NCBI GenBank assembly: GCA_009733775.1
Contig: WOGZ01000056.1
Coordinates: forward strand, 80,650 to 144,649
DNA length: 64,000 nucleotides
Direction: 5' to 3'
Origin: Alectoria sarmentosa
Taxonomy: Eukaryota; Ascomycota; Lecanoromycetes; Lecanorales; Parmeliaceae
The notes below the pieces were generated by a model. It was not told the origin of the DNA and did no database searches. It saw only the letters and a list, made by a program, of their open reading frames with translations. The number at the start of each line of letters is the position of its first letter. Position 1 is the stretch's first letter. Below are positions 23,416 to 35,600 of the stretch, piece after piece. Made by a program: the position numbers and the translations under genes.

Positions 23416-24987
23416 ATGTCAAGTACAGCATTCTCACGCAAAACTGTCTTGCAGACTCCGGTCGTAGAGTCTCTATCCTCATCCTCCTCTAATTCCATTC
23501 TAGAGACTCCTGACCACACACCCTCTCAATCCCAATCCTCAACGTCCCTATCTTCACTCGCTTCAGACAGTGAGCCGGACGGTCAAAAAACAGCTCGAGG
23601 CTTGGTCAACAACAAACAGTCTAGCAGTTTGGTCGACACGAAACTGTCTGGCGAATTCGTCAATTCGGATGCGCAATTTGGGAAGTTGGTCGATACCCAT
23701 GGCAATGAATTCCAAGTTCCCGAGTTCACCATCAACGATGTTCGTAATGCTATACCCAAGCACTGCTTCGAGCGCTCGGCGGCCCGAGGCTTGATGTATG
23801 TTGCTAGAGACATCTTCTCCCTTGCGACCACCTTCGCCCTCTTTCACACATTGTGGACTCCGGCCAACGTTCCTTCGAACAACGTCCGTGCAGCTGGATG
23901 GGCCCTCTATACTTTCATTCAGGGATGCTTTGGTACCGGTCTGTGGGTTATGGCCCATGAATGTGGCCACCAGTCCTTCTCTCCCTCCAAGACGCTCAAC
24001 GACACTGTCGGCTTCATCTGCCACTCGGCACTCTTGGTTCCATACTTCTCTTGGAAGATCTCTCATGGCAAGCACCACAAGGCGACCGGACACATCGATC
24101 GTGACATGGTGTTTGTCCCGAAGACTCGCGATGAATATGCGTCAAAGATTGGAAGGGCTGTCCATGATTTAGCTGAGCTTGCCGAGGAGACTCCAATCGT
24201 TACTGCTGGCCTTCTCATTGGTCAGCAGCTCATGGGCTGGATCTTGTACCTCTCCATCAACGTCACTGGTCACAATAGTCATACCCGTCAGAAAGAAGGT
24301 CGTGGTCATGGAAAGCAAAACGGCTGGGGTGGTAAGGTCAACCACTTTGATCCCTCGAGCCCTTTATATGAGGCCAAGGACAGCAAGTTGATTCTTGCGA
24401 GCGATTTGGGCCTGGCTTTTGTAGCCGGAATCCTTTTCTGGATTGGCAAGAACTTTGGCTGGGCGAACTTGGCCGTGTGGTATTTCATACCATATCTATG
24501 GGTCAACCACTGGCTGGGTAAGTAGTTGTCCCTCAAAATCCCGATCTGACCACTGTTAACACCTACTGTAGTTGCAATCACCTATCTTCAGCATACCGAT
24601 CCTTCCCTCCCTCATTACGAGAACGCAGCTTGGAATTTCACTCGCGGCGCTGCTGCAACCGTTGACCGTGAATTCGGCTTCATCGGTCGGACCCTGATGC
24701 ACGGTATTGTAGAGACACACGTCCTTCACCACTTTGTTTCCACCATCCCGTTCTACAACGCCGACGAGGCTTCCGAAGCCATTAAGCCAATTCTAGGTCA
24801 TCACTACCGCTCCAACGTTGAAGGCGGTCCCTGGGGGTTCATCAAGGCTATGTGGTCGAATGCTCGAAGTTGCCAGTGGGTCGAGCCCACCGAGGGTGCT
24901 GAAGGACTCGGCAAGAACGTCCTGTTCTTCCGCAACCACAATGGCATTGGTCCCCGACCTGCAAAGTTGATTCCACTCGAATCCTGA
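23416..24987 (+). CDS. Delta-12-type (oleate) fatty acid desaturase, about 505 aa
   Basis: This membrane di-iron desaturase of the endoplasmic reticulum converts oleoyl to linoleoyl chains. There are two exons (23416-24517 and 24572-24987), split by a 54-base intron (GTAAGT..TGTAG). The join gives WLVAITYLQHTDPSLPHYE. The first about 100 residues are S/T-rich and poorly conserved. The three histidine boxes are intact: HECGH at about 181-185, HGKHH at about 217-221 and HVLHH at about 417-421. Context motifs HQSFSPSKTLNDTVGF and HKATGHIDRDMVFVPKTR are those of fungal delta-12 enzymes; a delta-15/omega-3 paralogue is the main alternative. Hydrophobic segments surround boxes 1-2 and lie before box 3, as in the family. 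The start is placed at ATG 23416 because the frame further upstream is the CT-rich leader without an ATG. Confidence 0.93.
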
Positions 24988-26727
24988 AGGAAGGGCAATC
25001 ACAAGCTATCCTTACGAGTGACGAGTCCACGCAGCGATACCAAAGAGCAACGTTTGTACATCGACAACGTTTCGTACATACCTGTTTATCTTCTTTGGCA
25101 TCCGCTTTCAACCTTCGGAATATCTATAACGAAGCTCCTTCTCATGCTTGCCCACAGTGAATGGATAAAAAAGCGTATAGTTTGTCGCGATGGTGGCCCT
25201 ATGCCATGCTATTTCCTAAGTACCACCTCGAAAACCTCAGCTGTTCAGGAAATTCTACGAGTCTCCGGCTTCGATAGTCTTGGTGAAAGCCGCCTATCAG
25301 CACGACAGTAGCACGCTGTTCTCTTTTCAATGAGCGAACTGTCGTGAAACGATGCTCATCATTCGCTCCCTCGTGGGCATCGTCGCGCGATAGACGCATA
25401 CTGAAGCACTTCACGCATCGTCGTTCTTTAGATCGTTGAGTATCCCCCATAGACAGCATGTAATGAAGACTATTTAATGCTACCGAACATTACAATGTGA
25501 AGGAGACCAGGAGCAAGGGGGTGTGGTGTTGGATGTATAGTACATGTTTTCCAGGTGCTTTCCCCACCGTGCACTGCGGCTGGTGACGGATACGAAATGT
25601 GGGGTGCCGGACGCTTGTGGTCTGTGCGATCCCCATGCAATCCTCCTATTCTTCGGACGAGACGCATCTTCCAGTCAATCATCTTTGAAACGTTTCTGAT
25701 AAGTACTTAGCCATAGTTCAGCTGATTCGCATACTACAAGACACTGGAACAAGAAGATCAGGCCCTCGCAGATGGAAGCCATGTGAAAGTTCCATCAATG
25801 CAGGCTCCGAACCTAAGCATCTCGTCAAGCAAAACTATGCTATATTATATGGAATGACCATTGCACCTCCCAACTTTACTACCAAATCTATGTAGATATG
25901 GCCAAGTCCTCATGACCAGACATGCCCTGCCTAAATTGGCTTCGTCCTGCTGAACGCTTGGACTTTGATGCTCGGGGATTCTGATTCATCATCTCTTGCT
26001 GTGCTCGAGTAGGAAGGATCACGGCGACTATCAAGTCATCTTCCACGGCGAACAGGAAAATGAATGTGCAATTACAGTAGGGTCTGCTTCTCAATTCTGT
26101 TTGGACAAACGCATTCCTATATTCCTATGTCAATGACCCTATGGCACAGGACGGAACTTATAGCATCCATAGGGACCCGCCACGCAAATGTCCCAAGCAT
26201 ACCGTTGCGACAGTCAAGCAGCGCCTCGCAAGGTTAATATCCAAAGCAAAACCCATTGCATCCGCTCACAAGTTCAAAGAAATATCAAAGACATGACAAT
26301 CGTGCCACTGCCACCCACAAGTGGTAATACGAAAATCCTTATGGAGGGAATGATATTGATACCGGCCGTAGGCAAGATGCCAGGTCGTGAAAGCAGGAGG
26401 CGAAAACAAGGCGTACTTTTATACCGTTGCTGAAGCAGAAGAGGGAATGACCAAGGTGCCGCCCAGTAATGGCCAGGAAGTAGATTGTAGCCTACGCTCG
26501 CGACAGGTGATTGGACGAGTGCTCAGGTATGGAAGTCCAGGCGTAGCAAATGAAGTATATGCAGCGGGTAAACGAATTTTGGTGATCTATCTGCGCCACC
26601 GCGCGTGCCATCAAAAGGTACAGGATGGAGCAAGCCCGCACTGCTGAACAGCAAAGCTTGAACTCCAGGGCGAACTTTGTATCCCATAGAGTGTTATGGC
26701 TTCAATTTAGAGAGGCAATAGCCGAGT
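24988..26727. other. Convergent intergenic region, desaturase and veA 3' flanks
   Basis: The desaturase and veA genes face each other across 1.7 kb. I found no supportable gene, RNA or repeat. Short frames on both strands lack family features. Confidence 0.6.
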
Positions 26728-28754
26728 TCAGCGATAATTACGACGTCTATTACCAAAGATTAGTGTATTTATCGGCGGGTTTGGAGAGTGCACTGCTGAC
26801 CCGGATGGATTGATTGGATCTGGGCACTTCTTCGTCTGATGCGAGCCATCCGCGCGTTTGTAGACCAGCAAGTTTTGTGACCTCATCATAGCTATTTCAC
26901 TGTATATATCCTCTAATTCGCCAGTATCTGTCTCAATCTGCTCACGGTCTCGGCCTTGATCAGCACCACTGGGGCGCATGCCAGAGTGCAGTGGTTGATC
27001 CATATGGCTTTCGCTGAAAACTTTGCCGTAACCTCGTTTCCCCAAGCGTGCCGACATCGGATCCGCGCTTGGTGGGTGATTTGTGGTGTAGGAGGGATAT
27101 GCAGACGAGGCGGGTGAAGGCACGATTTGTCTTTGAATACTGTTCAGCGGTGATTGCGGTTCGTATTTTGGCTCTATTGCTCCCTGTTGATAGGTATGGT
27201 CCATCTTGAGCGGGGGTAGCGATGTTGGCGGTAGTCCATACCCATTTATAGCGTTGATGGGAGTGGTAGTCCTAGACCCAGGCTGCTGATGCTGAACGCA
27301 GTACGCTTGCTGTAACGCAGTATGGTTGTTGACATATGTACCCATTGTATGTGGAGGCAACGACTGATGATTGAGGGCCATTCCTGCGGACGCTCTTCTA
27401 TTATCCGTTACCGGCCGGTAGTCTGTAGTGTCAGAATAGATAGGGGACTGGGCGTAAGAAGGAAGCTGTGGCGGTGGGGGGTGATAATTATAATTTTGTG
27501 GAGTTGACATCTGGCGGGCGTGATAGCTGGCAGGAAATTGAAAATTGGGACTGTTCCCAACGTATGACTGCGGCGTAGGAGGTTGTTGGGGTAGTGGGAA
27601 GGTCGGAGTTGCATATTGAGGAGTCGTGGATCCACCAAAATTCAAGTGAGAGCTGTAGGAAGTGGCAGACTGAACTTGAGTTGGAGCTGGAGGTGGAGGC
27701 GGCTGCTGATAGTTGGAATTGGTATAAGGGGCTGGTGGAAAGTAGCCTCCTCCAGCTGGGTCTTGCATTGATGGCCGACGACCTGTACTGTAAGGTGTCT
27801 GCGGATCCATGCTCCCATTGCTAATTGAGCGCGGTCGATCTGGTGCTTGATGTGGAGTGGGGTAATGCTCGGATTGCGTATATGAGTTGTCATCTTCATA
27901 CTCCTGGTAGCCGTCATTGGTTTTGTCCCGGCGTCTCATGCGCACGTCACGGCGGATGCGGACTCGGCAGCCCTGCTCAGCAACAGTACGGCTGAGCGGC
28001 GTACTCTCTGATAACCCAGGGAACTTCTTTGCGCTGTATACCGCGAAGGGTATCGACTTGACCTCCAAGCGGAAGTGTACATGCGCACGTGGTGCCATGG
28101 GATTGCTACTCAGGAGTTTGTCTTTTGATTTTGGACTGCCGCCCGGTGGTTCAACATCCGCGTCCTTGTCTTCCTTGAGCTCCTCGAACAGGCTGAAGCT
28201 CAATCGGTACAACCCTTCATGGCGCACAGACAGATCTGGGAAGATAAAATATCCCGCTGGATTCGGGCGATCAAGATATGCCATGCCAGCCACAGGCGAT
28301 CCTGTCAAGACAGGGAAGGTTGGTGGTGCTACCGGCAATCTGCCTTTGGCAATCGGGCGAGCATTCTCCAATGTCGTGAAGAGGAAGAAGTTGGCGTTAT
28401 GGGAAAAGGTAACATCGGTTCTGTTGTCGCGCTCCCCCTCGAAGATCTTTAGCTCTACAACCGGCGGCGGATCCACAGGGCGACGATCCGCAGAGGCTTG
28501 GACGAGGTCAGTAGAGACTGGGTGGAAAGTAGGAATTGGCGGTACACACATTTCGCCCCAGATCCACATGCCCTGGCCCTTTCCGGCTGTTGAATGACTT
28601 TGATTTCTGCGCCATGTTAACAGTGAGAATAGGAGACGGGATAGAACGAGGATTCACCGTATGTAAGTTCCCTGCCGTCTTTCGTGATCCTATTTATTGA
28701 AGCCTCCGTCTCATTCTTTACTGGTAAGATTGCCGTAGTCATGGTCCCGCTCAT
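26728..28754 (-). CDS. veA: Velvet-complex developmental regulator VeA, about 640 aa
   Basis: VeA is a velvet-domain regulator that, with VelB and LaeA, links light to development and secondary metabolism and shuttles into the nucleus in the dark. There are three exons: 28754-28658, 28606-28550 and 28496-26728, with introns of 51 and 53 bases. Splicing restores the N-terminal velvet core: KDGRELTYEIKVIQQPERAR, then ACGSGAKSSADRRPVDPPPV. The velvet domain continues through DVTFSHNANFFLFTTLENAR, AGYFIFPDLSVRHEGLYRLS and GCRVRIRRDVRMRRRD (about residues 20-230). The rest is long, disordered and rich in P, Q, S and Y. Near residue 535 it contains GKRGYGKVFSESHM, a motif shared by VeA orthologues. 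Two in-frame ATGs (28754 and 28742) compete as start; the second has the better context (ACCATGAC). The velvet domain plus RMRRRD motif favours VeA over VelB, VelC or VosA. Confidence 0.94.
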
Positions 28755-29263
28755 CAGGGCACACTTGGCGAATCCTTTGGAATACTCTGCTTATGTCGAC
28801 GCACTATAGATCCAATGGCCGGTAGCAAGACGGTATTCCACCTGTGAGCTTGTCTTGTATGGCCGAGGTCAGTAGCCGGTGGTCGAAAGGAAGAGGTTGA
28901 CGCCGGGTGCAGTGAGATCCAAGGATCCGGTTCTTGGGTCGCTGGCAGCCGGCCGACAGGATTGCGGGAATATTTGTCGAGCTGAGACAGCGGAAGCGGA
29001 GACTGAGCCTCGGGAAATGCCAAGGATGTCACAGTCACTTTTATGTGGAAGGGAAAAATGGGTTTGCTGAGAATTTGGTAGAACGTGGTAAAATGAGGTA
29101 AAATGGGGTCAAAGTAGTCGTTGAAACGTTGAAACTTTGAAACGTGCGGTTCTTGGTGGATTGGTGAATTGGTGGTGGAGAAGTGACGGTGTCAAATAAT
29201 AGGTAAAAATAAATGTAGGTTGTATTATTTATTATTATGATTGTGATTTTATCATGAGGATTG

Positions 29264-29303
29264 TGGAGACTAGAGACTGGAGACTGGAGACTGGAGACTG
29301 GAG
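29264..29303. repeat. 7-base minisatellite (TGGAGAC)n
   Basis: Almost six head-to-tail copies of TGGAGAC, with one T>A variant in the second copy, lie about 510 bases upstream of the veA start. Confidence 0.9.
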
Positions 29304-29376
29304 TTGACCAGTGACGAAAATTTGGACCGGGCCCCAATCTTCCCTTCCCCTAGATTTCCCGCCAAAAGCTTAATTA

Positions 29377-29416
29377 CTCACAAGCCTCTCACAAGCTCAC
29401 AAGCTCACAAGCTCAC
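29377..29416. repeat. 8-base repeat (CTCACAAG)n
   Basis: Four to five copies of CTCACAAG occur, one lengthened by three bases, roughly 75 bases from the preceding minisatellite in the veA upstream region. Confidence 0.85.
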
Positions 29417-31222
29417 CAAACAATTTAAAGCTCAGAAATCGTTTTGGCAGATTGCAACGACACTCACACGACGAGCATATCGCGTTGGAAATGAAATACC
29501 TAACTGAAATAATTAAAAAGCGAAATGGAAATCAAAAGTAAAGGGAGAGGTAATTTTGGGATTATCGGATTATGGCATGTAAAATAATGCATTTGGCAAG
29601 TCGGAGAAGCGAGAAGGGGAGAGGGGAGCCGATCAGCACTCAGCAGGAGTTAGCTGCAAGCCTGCAAGCCTGCACACCTCACACCCACGCAGTGCCCAGC
29701 TACATCCAATCAGAGACGCCGGAGAAGGCAGAGAAGTGACTATCGCAGTTCTGGGATAAAGCAGCCTGGAATTCTGGGAGAGGCGCAGGCACTACGTGAC
29801 GCTACGACAGGTTCCCACTGAACAATCGTTTGGGGACCACTTCCCGTTAAATCCAGGAAATGTCACTTGCCTTGCCCACCAATCATGCCACTCACCCGTC
29901 AGATGGGAGTGAGTGGGAACGCTAACGTGCGCAGGGGTTTTTCCTTGGGAAAAACGCCACTGAGTCATTCAAGTATCATCGCAATATCGAAACAGCTCCC
30001 GCCCGCTCACCATCGTAGGGCGGAGGCTTTGGCAATTGATAGCCTTCGTCTTCATTCGGCATGCCAGGAACTAAAAGAGAAACAGAAAAAGGAATCGAGC
30101 GAAAGGAAAGAAATGAACTTCTGGCGTGAGCATGAATGTTACTCTATTATTGCGGTGGAAATCGCGCCATGCTTTTTAGTTCAAATCCCCCAGTTATCAT
30201 CAGAACGCCGTCTACTGACAGGAAGTGTAGATCAGACGGGAAGTCATCTCGCTCTTTTCACCCCTCAAACCAACAGACCAGCGAGTCAGTCAGATCGACG
30301 TGACGGGGTTTCGACTCTCGCTCCATGCAACCAATATTTTAGGTCTTCACTGGCCGCATAGTGAGCCACCCAATGATATATCAGACACCACTACGCGGTT
30401 CGGCGGATCTGTGACAACAGCGCAAGAAGACCATGAAGCAGCTGCATGACGCCACGCTCATGTCCATCACGGAAATATGATGGACACTAACTAAGACCCG
30501 GTAGGCATACCTGTTTGGTGGTCAGTTTTGGCGAGGATGGGGCAATACCTAGGGTGCTAGGTAATGATAATGAAAAGGGTAGTTAAGAAAAACAGACTAT
30601 AAGCCTTAACATACTGTAGCTAAAGACTTGGGATGATCTGCCTGTTCAAAGGGAAGTTTGGGGTGGAATTTCAAGGATCCTGGCGAATGAGTTAGGAGTA
30701 GCCCCTTCTGTACCCCCAAGGAATGGTGGAAATGGGGGGGAGGAAATCCTCCGTCAACAGGGGCGAAGCTATGACGATAGTGCGTGCTGTACAGGGAAAC
30801 ACGGCGAGAAAGATGGAAGGGTCAGTAGGTAGCATTCAAACTAGTGAGAAGAGTTGGAGGCAGACTGTAAGCAAGCAAAAGCTTTTACTCTAACGAAGTC
30901 GTGGAAAAGTCCGAGTGGGCGCATCGCATCGCATAAGGATTCCAACATAGTCAAACTCTATCCAACCCACCAAAAGTCCGCCAAGATTTCGGATAACAGC
31001 CTGGAGGGCTGCCCGGACAACGCGCTTGAAAGTGTTTCGGAGCAGCGCCTGTTCAAGCCCGATATGGGGCTTGATACCCGTACCACGCCCGAAAGACGTC
31101 CCAAAACCCCATCTACGCGCTCGCAGGAAAAGTTCTAGGGTCGCCTTCCGAACGTAGGGTTAGAGCTACTACTAGCGCTATCCATGACTGTTGGTGCCGA
31201 CCTCCATATTGGAGTATTATTT

Positions 31223-31242
31223 TTCTTCTTCTTCTTCTTCTT
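31223..31242. repeat. (CTT)n microsatellite
   Basis: Six to seven CTT triplets lie in the intergenic region. It is a simple repeat with no coding context. Confidence 0.9.
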
Positions 31243-32694
31243 GCCATGAGTGTTGCAGTGTGAGGTAATTTGTTATGTACCGTGTTTACTTATTCCGACA
31301 TTTATTAAGCGCACTCCACCACCCCACAGTCAAATGACTGGAGATCCACTTGCTGCACCTGCTGCAGAAAGCCGTTAAACTATGGATCAGAGTGGTGGCA
31401 TGTCTGGGTGGTGTCATCGGACCGACCTTCCCCTCTTCTCAACCTGCTTTAGTGACCCCTGTGACTGTCCACTCAGCACCACTCGACCAACAAGAACAGG
31501 AAGCCAATCCCAAGTACCTAGGTAGCTGGCCCACTCGACAACCTCTTGCCTGCATGAATCTGACGGCAACATGCATCATCTACTGGCAAAATAGATCCTC
31601 TGTCTACGCATGCATGACATGCTAGTTAATCATTCGAGGTATAACTTCCACTGCAGTCAAAGTGGGATTTGTATGCAAGGAATCATCAGATCGTCAACCT
31701 CGTTTCTCGGGACTTTTCGGGGGGAGGGGCTTGTTTGATTCGCAGTGCGGCTCATGTCGTGCAGCCCAGGTGGTAGATTATCCAACGCCCGCAATGAAGT
31801 CATCCAGGTTCTGTTGACCGCGTCCAGATGCCTCGCATAGCGAAAGCCGACAATGAAAGGGCATCGATTCAAGGAAGCGATCCTTTAATCTTCTACAACT
31901 TATACTTTCTCATGGGATGAGGACAAGGGCATGGCGACGATAGAGAAGGCTTTAAAGAGATGGTGACAAATCAAGGAGATTACAGATGGCGGTTTGAGCG
32001 CTTCTTTTAGGATTCGAGGCATAGGCTGGCGGCAGCGAGCAAGAAGAGGGTCCCGGCCCACAAAAGCAGAGAGATTCACAGGATATTCGTTCAGTCATTT
32101 TTGACGTCTTTCTTCCAGGCGCATGCGAGAGAGAAGATGCTTGTAGAGTCTGGTAACACTGATCATTAATTGTTTTATCAAAGTAATCCGCCCTCAGTAC
32201 CGTTCTCATGATGGACGCGTTGCCTTCAACATCTGTGTCTAGTCTCATCACACCGCTGTCGCCAACTGCAACGGTGTTGCGCGAGGCAACAGGACAGGAC
32301 AAGACTGGCCTGGTGCGCATCTCTAATTCGTGAGTTTCTTCTCTGTGAACCTCTCAGACTTCCTATTTCACTGCGTTATGGGTCAAAGTTGAGAATGATT
32401 GTCAAAAGAATCCGAATAGCATGGTGTAGCGCATGTATTCGAACTGACTCAACTTGCGACTACTGCACACATTGGAAGTTGACACAAAAGATGATGTTGG
32501 TTCCGCCTTTCTTGCGTTACGGAAATCCGCTAATAAACATTAGGGGACGAAAGGCTCAAATGGAAGATACCCAAACGAAAGGAGTATTCCCATAGTAGAA
32601 CCCGAAACGCCGGAAACACCAACGTTGGTCGTATATCTAAGCCTTCATCTTTAAAGCTGATGTCGTTCTTCGTCAGCATCAAGTTCCTCGTCCG

Positions 32695-35600
32695 CTAAGC
32701 TATCGCAACCACACGCTTTTGAAAGCGATCCTGAGCATAGTGAAAAGCTTGGCGAGTGCCATGCAGCGCCTGCGGCACCCGATCTTTCAGCATCGCCACA
32801 AGAACCAGAACAAGAAGTGGTATCTGTTTCAGTGTTAGACAGTCAGAGGTAGCAATCCAACGACGATGGCTCACCCAAATAAAGAACAAATTGCGGTCTT
32901 TCCTCAACCTTTTGACTTTCATCGCGTGTGCATTTCTCAATTGCTCTGGTGTCAAAATACTACTGCCTATGTTGGCTGTCTCGATAGCAGAGGAGCTCTT
33001 CGTCTGATCGAAGGTGTCTTCGCACTTTCTGTCCATGAATGCATCCCCAGCTGCTCGAAGGGCAGATGTCTTCTTTTCGCTCAGATCACGTTGTGAGCCC
33101 TCTGGGTATATCTCGTCGTACGCTGGCGGTGATGAAGCCGCCCCAGTCAGGAGCTCCCACCAGTGATAATCGGTCTCTTTTGCAATTCCAGTGCTCCCGT
33201 TTGCTGTGTTCGGACGTGAATTGCGCTGAGGCACCAAGGAGCTTATTCGTCTGACGACAGGATACGCTTGGTAGTCTGGAAGGTTAGGAATTGGCGGCAA
33301 TGCGGGAAGTTGCAGAGTTGGAAGCGTTTTATGCACAGTTTGTTGAAATTGCTGGATCTGGGCAGAAAGCTGGTCTCTCCAAGCGGACATCGCAGGATTC
33401 ACGGCAAGAAAGGACGTCGTTGAGGCAAGATTGCCCTGAGTAGGATCGACCGGATATTGATGCTCGGTAGCAAAACTGTTGCGCCTTGAATGGGCCCAGA
33501 TCTGAGCTGGTGTCACTGGCTGACTCCTGTAGGTTTCGGCCACGCTTTCGTCGCCCGATTCGTCGCCTGCAAATGGGCCGTTCCTTACGCCCGCAGAGAC
33601 CACCCTTGAACGAGCTCCTTGAGAAGACTTGTACGACACTACACTGCTCGCTCGACTCAAATGCGAGATTGGAGTCGGCCCAGCGCTCCTAGATCGTGCA
33701 TGATGGTCGAACGCATTGCTCGCGTCGCGAGCTTGTTGAGAGGTGGCCATATCAGCTGGAATGTAACCATTCAGACTCCGCAAATTTGGGTCGCCGCCAG
33801 CGGAACGGAGTTTCCGAATGATTTTCGCATGACCACGGAGACAAGCCATATGCATTGGAGTCATGCCATTGTTGTCTCGCAGATCTGGATTTGCTCCTCG
33901 TGCAAGAAGCCCAGCAGCCAGCCGGTAATGCCCGAGCGAGGCACTAAGATGCAACATGCTCTGGCCATTTGTCCCCCGGGTATTGAGTCTTGCTTGATAA
34001 GGGCTGTCATCCAGGTCTACAATGTCGAGACAGCTCAGCAACGCCGCCTCTAGGTCCATGATACCTGCCATGGCGGCATGAAAGGGGCCTGTATGGCGTT
34101 GTTGACCATTCTTTTGACTTGAACCACCCGCGAAAGACGAATTTGAGCCGAACTGATTGATGATGTTTCGCGCAGCATTGCCAGCATCAGTCGCGTTGCC
34201 ATTCCATTTGCGATTTATAAGAGCCAGGGCGTGTTTCATCAGCTCCTGCTCATCATCGTCGACATATCTAAAGAAAGCCTGCTTGTTCGACGGTGAGGGG
34301 ATGTATTTCTCGTAGTTATGTTTGAAAGTTACTGGCACCGTACCAGCTTCTAGAGCAGGAGGGACGAGGCAAACGAGAGCGCTCTCACCCCAGAATGTTG
34401 TCGTAGTTGCTTGGGCGTCACCAAACATCACTTCCAGGCCCTGGAGAAACCCACTTCCCAAGCACGTTACTTCAATACCCCCGGATTTGGATCCCTCTCC
34501 AGGGGTCAGCTTATGGATGACTGGAGCCCTATGAGGATTGGCAGCCCCTGGGACGGAATGTAGGGAATTTGTCAGCATTTGGGCATGGCTTTGGGGTATG
34601 CCGTTGCTCTGAGAGCCGAAAGTAGGGCTTGGGACCCGGCTTGGACGAACAGAACTCGGGGCAGAAAAAACCCCTGGAAAAGTCTGGAGATTTTCCACGC
34701 TCTGAGATCGTTGAGCGGAAGAAAAGAAGCTACTATCAGTTGTGGTTGGGGTAGGTGGATTTGTATTTAACTGTGAAGGCATCTGCGGCATTGGAAGCCC
34801 ATGACTTGGAGCAGCAAAATTAGGCACGAAAGCTGGTATTCCACTGGAGCCTTGTGGAGTGGATTGAGTTGGGGAGCAGACGCCCAGGATGTGATTGTTT
34901 GGCGCAGGATTTTGCAGCTTGGTCATCGTCAAATCATTTCGGATCCTGCCAGATCCGCTGGCCTTCCGTTTCTTGTTGTGCTGTACTGAGGGCGCCGACG
35001 GAGACGCTTGACGTGAAAGATTTCTAGGTGTCAGAGTTGCCGACGTGGTCAGAGAAGAATTTTGTGGCATGGCAAAGGGACTCCTATGCTGTGGGTTGAA
35101 ATGTTGCTGCATACCCTGCAGGTCTGTAGTCGAATAAGCATTTCGGAACGACGCTGGGCCGTGATTCCCAGCGGGCACCTGTGAGAAGACTCCTGCTCCA
35201 GGGACTTGAGCATTGCCGGAGACGACCCCATTATTCGGAGGCATTGTGCCAGGTGGGGCGTGTGTTTTGTGGTCGTCCGTTATTACGATGGAATTTGTCA
35301 TGGTCTGGGCGACAAGATTGTTTTGATAATCTTTGACGGTGAATATGACTCTGAAAAGGAGTCAGTGATACTGTGTAACAATGGCAATGGGGTTTGCACG
35401 CACTGAAAACCAATTTTCTCTTCCTGATGACGACAATAACAGGCAATACGCATAGGGATGTCTACCTGCACCGCAGTTTCTGGGAATTGTGCATTTTGAC
35501 CATAAGTGCCAGGACTCTGAGTGTTCTCTCCAACCTTTGGAGGCGATGGTTCCTGCCAATCTTTGACTTCCTGAGTATTGAAAACGATAGTCCTCCTCGC

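Larger units (their letters stand above)
28755..32694. other. Long intergenic region between veA and the Mga2-like gene
   Basis: Nearly 4 kb carry no gene I can support. It contains the veA promoter and the 3' flank of the Mga2-like gene. Open frames at 29867-30361 and 31952-32320 lack motifs and good starts. Three simple repeats are listed separately. Long promoters are usual for fungal developmental regulators. Confidence 0.55.

Noticed and set aside
28472..28569. VeA start at the MWIWGEM frame
   Set aside because: That reading runs through the second intron. Splicing 28549-28497 and using exon 2 restores the conserved velvet N-terminus.
29867..30361. 164-codon plus-strand frame upstream of veA
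   Set aside because: Starts without a proper ATG, no motif, composition not protein-like; probably chance.
31952..32320. 122-codon minus-strand frame downstream of the Mga2-like gene
   Set aside because: No recognisable domain. It lies in the 3' flank of the Mga2-like gene and has no splice partner.
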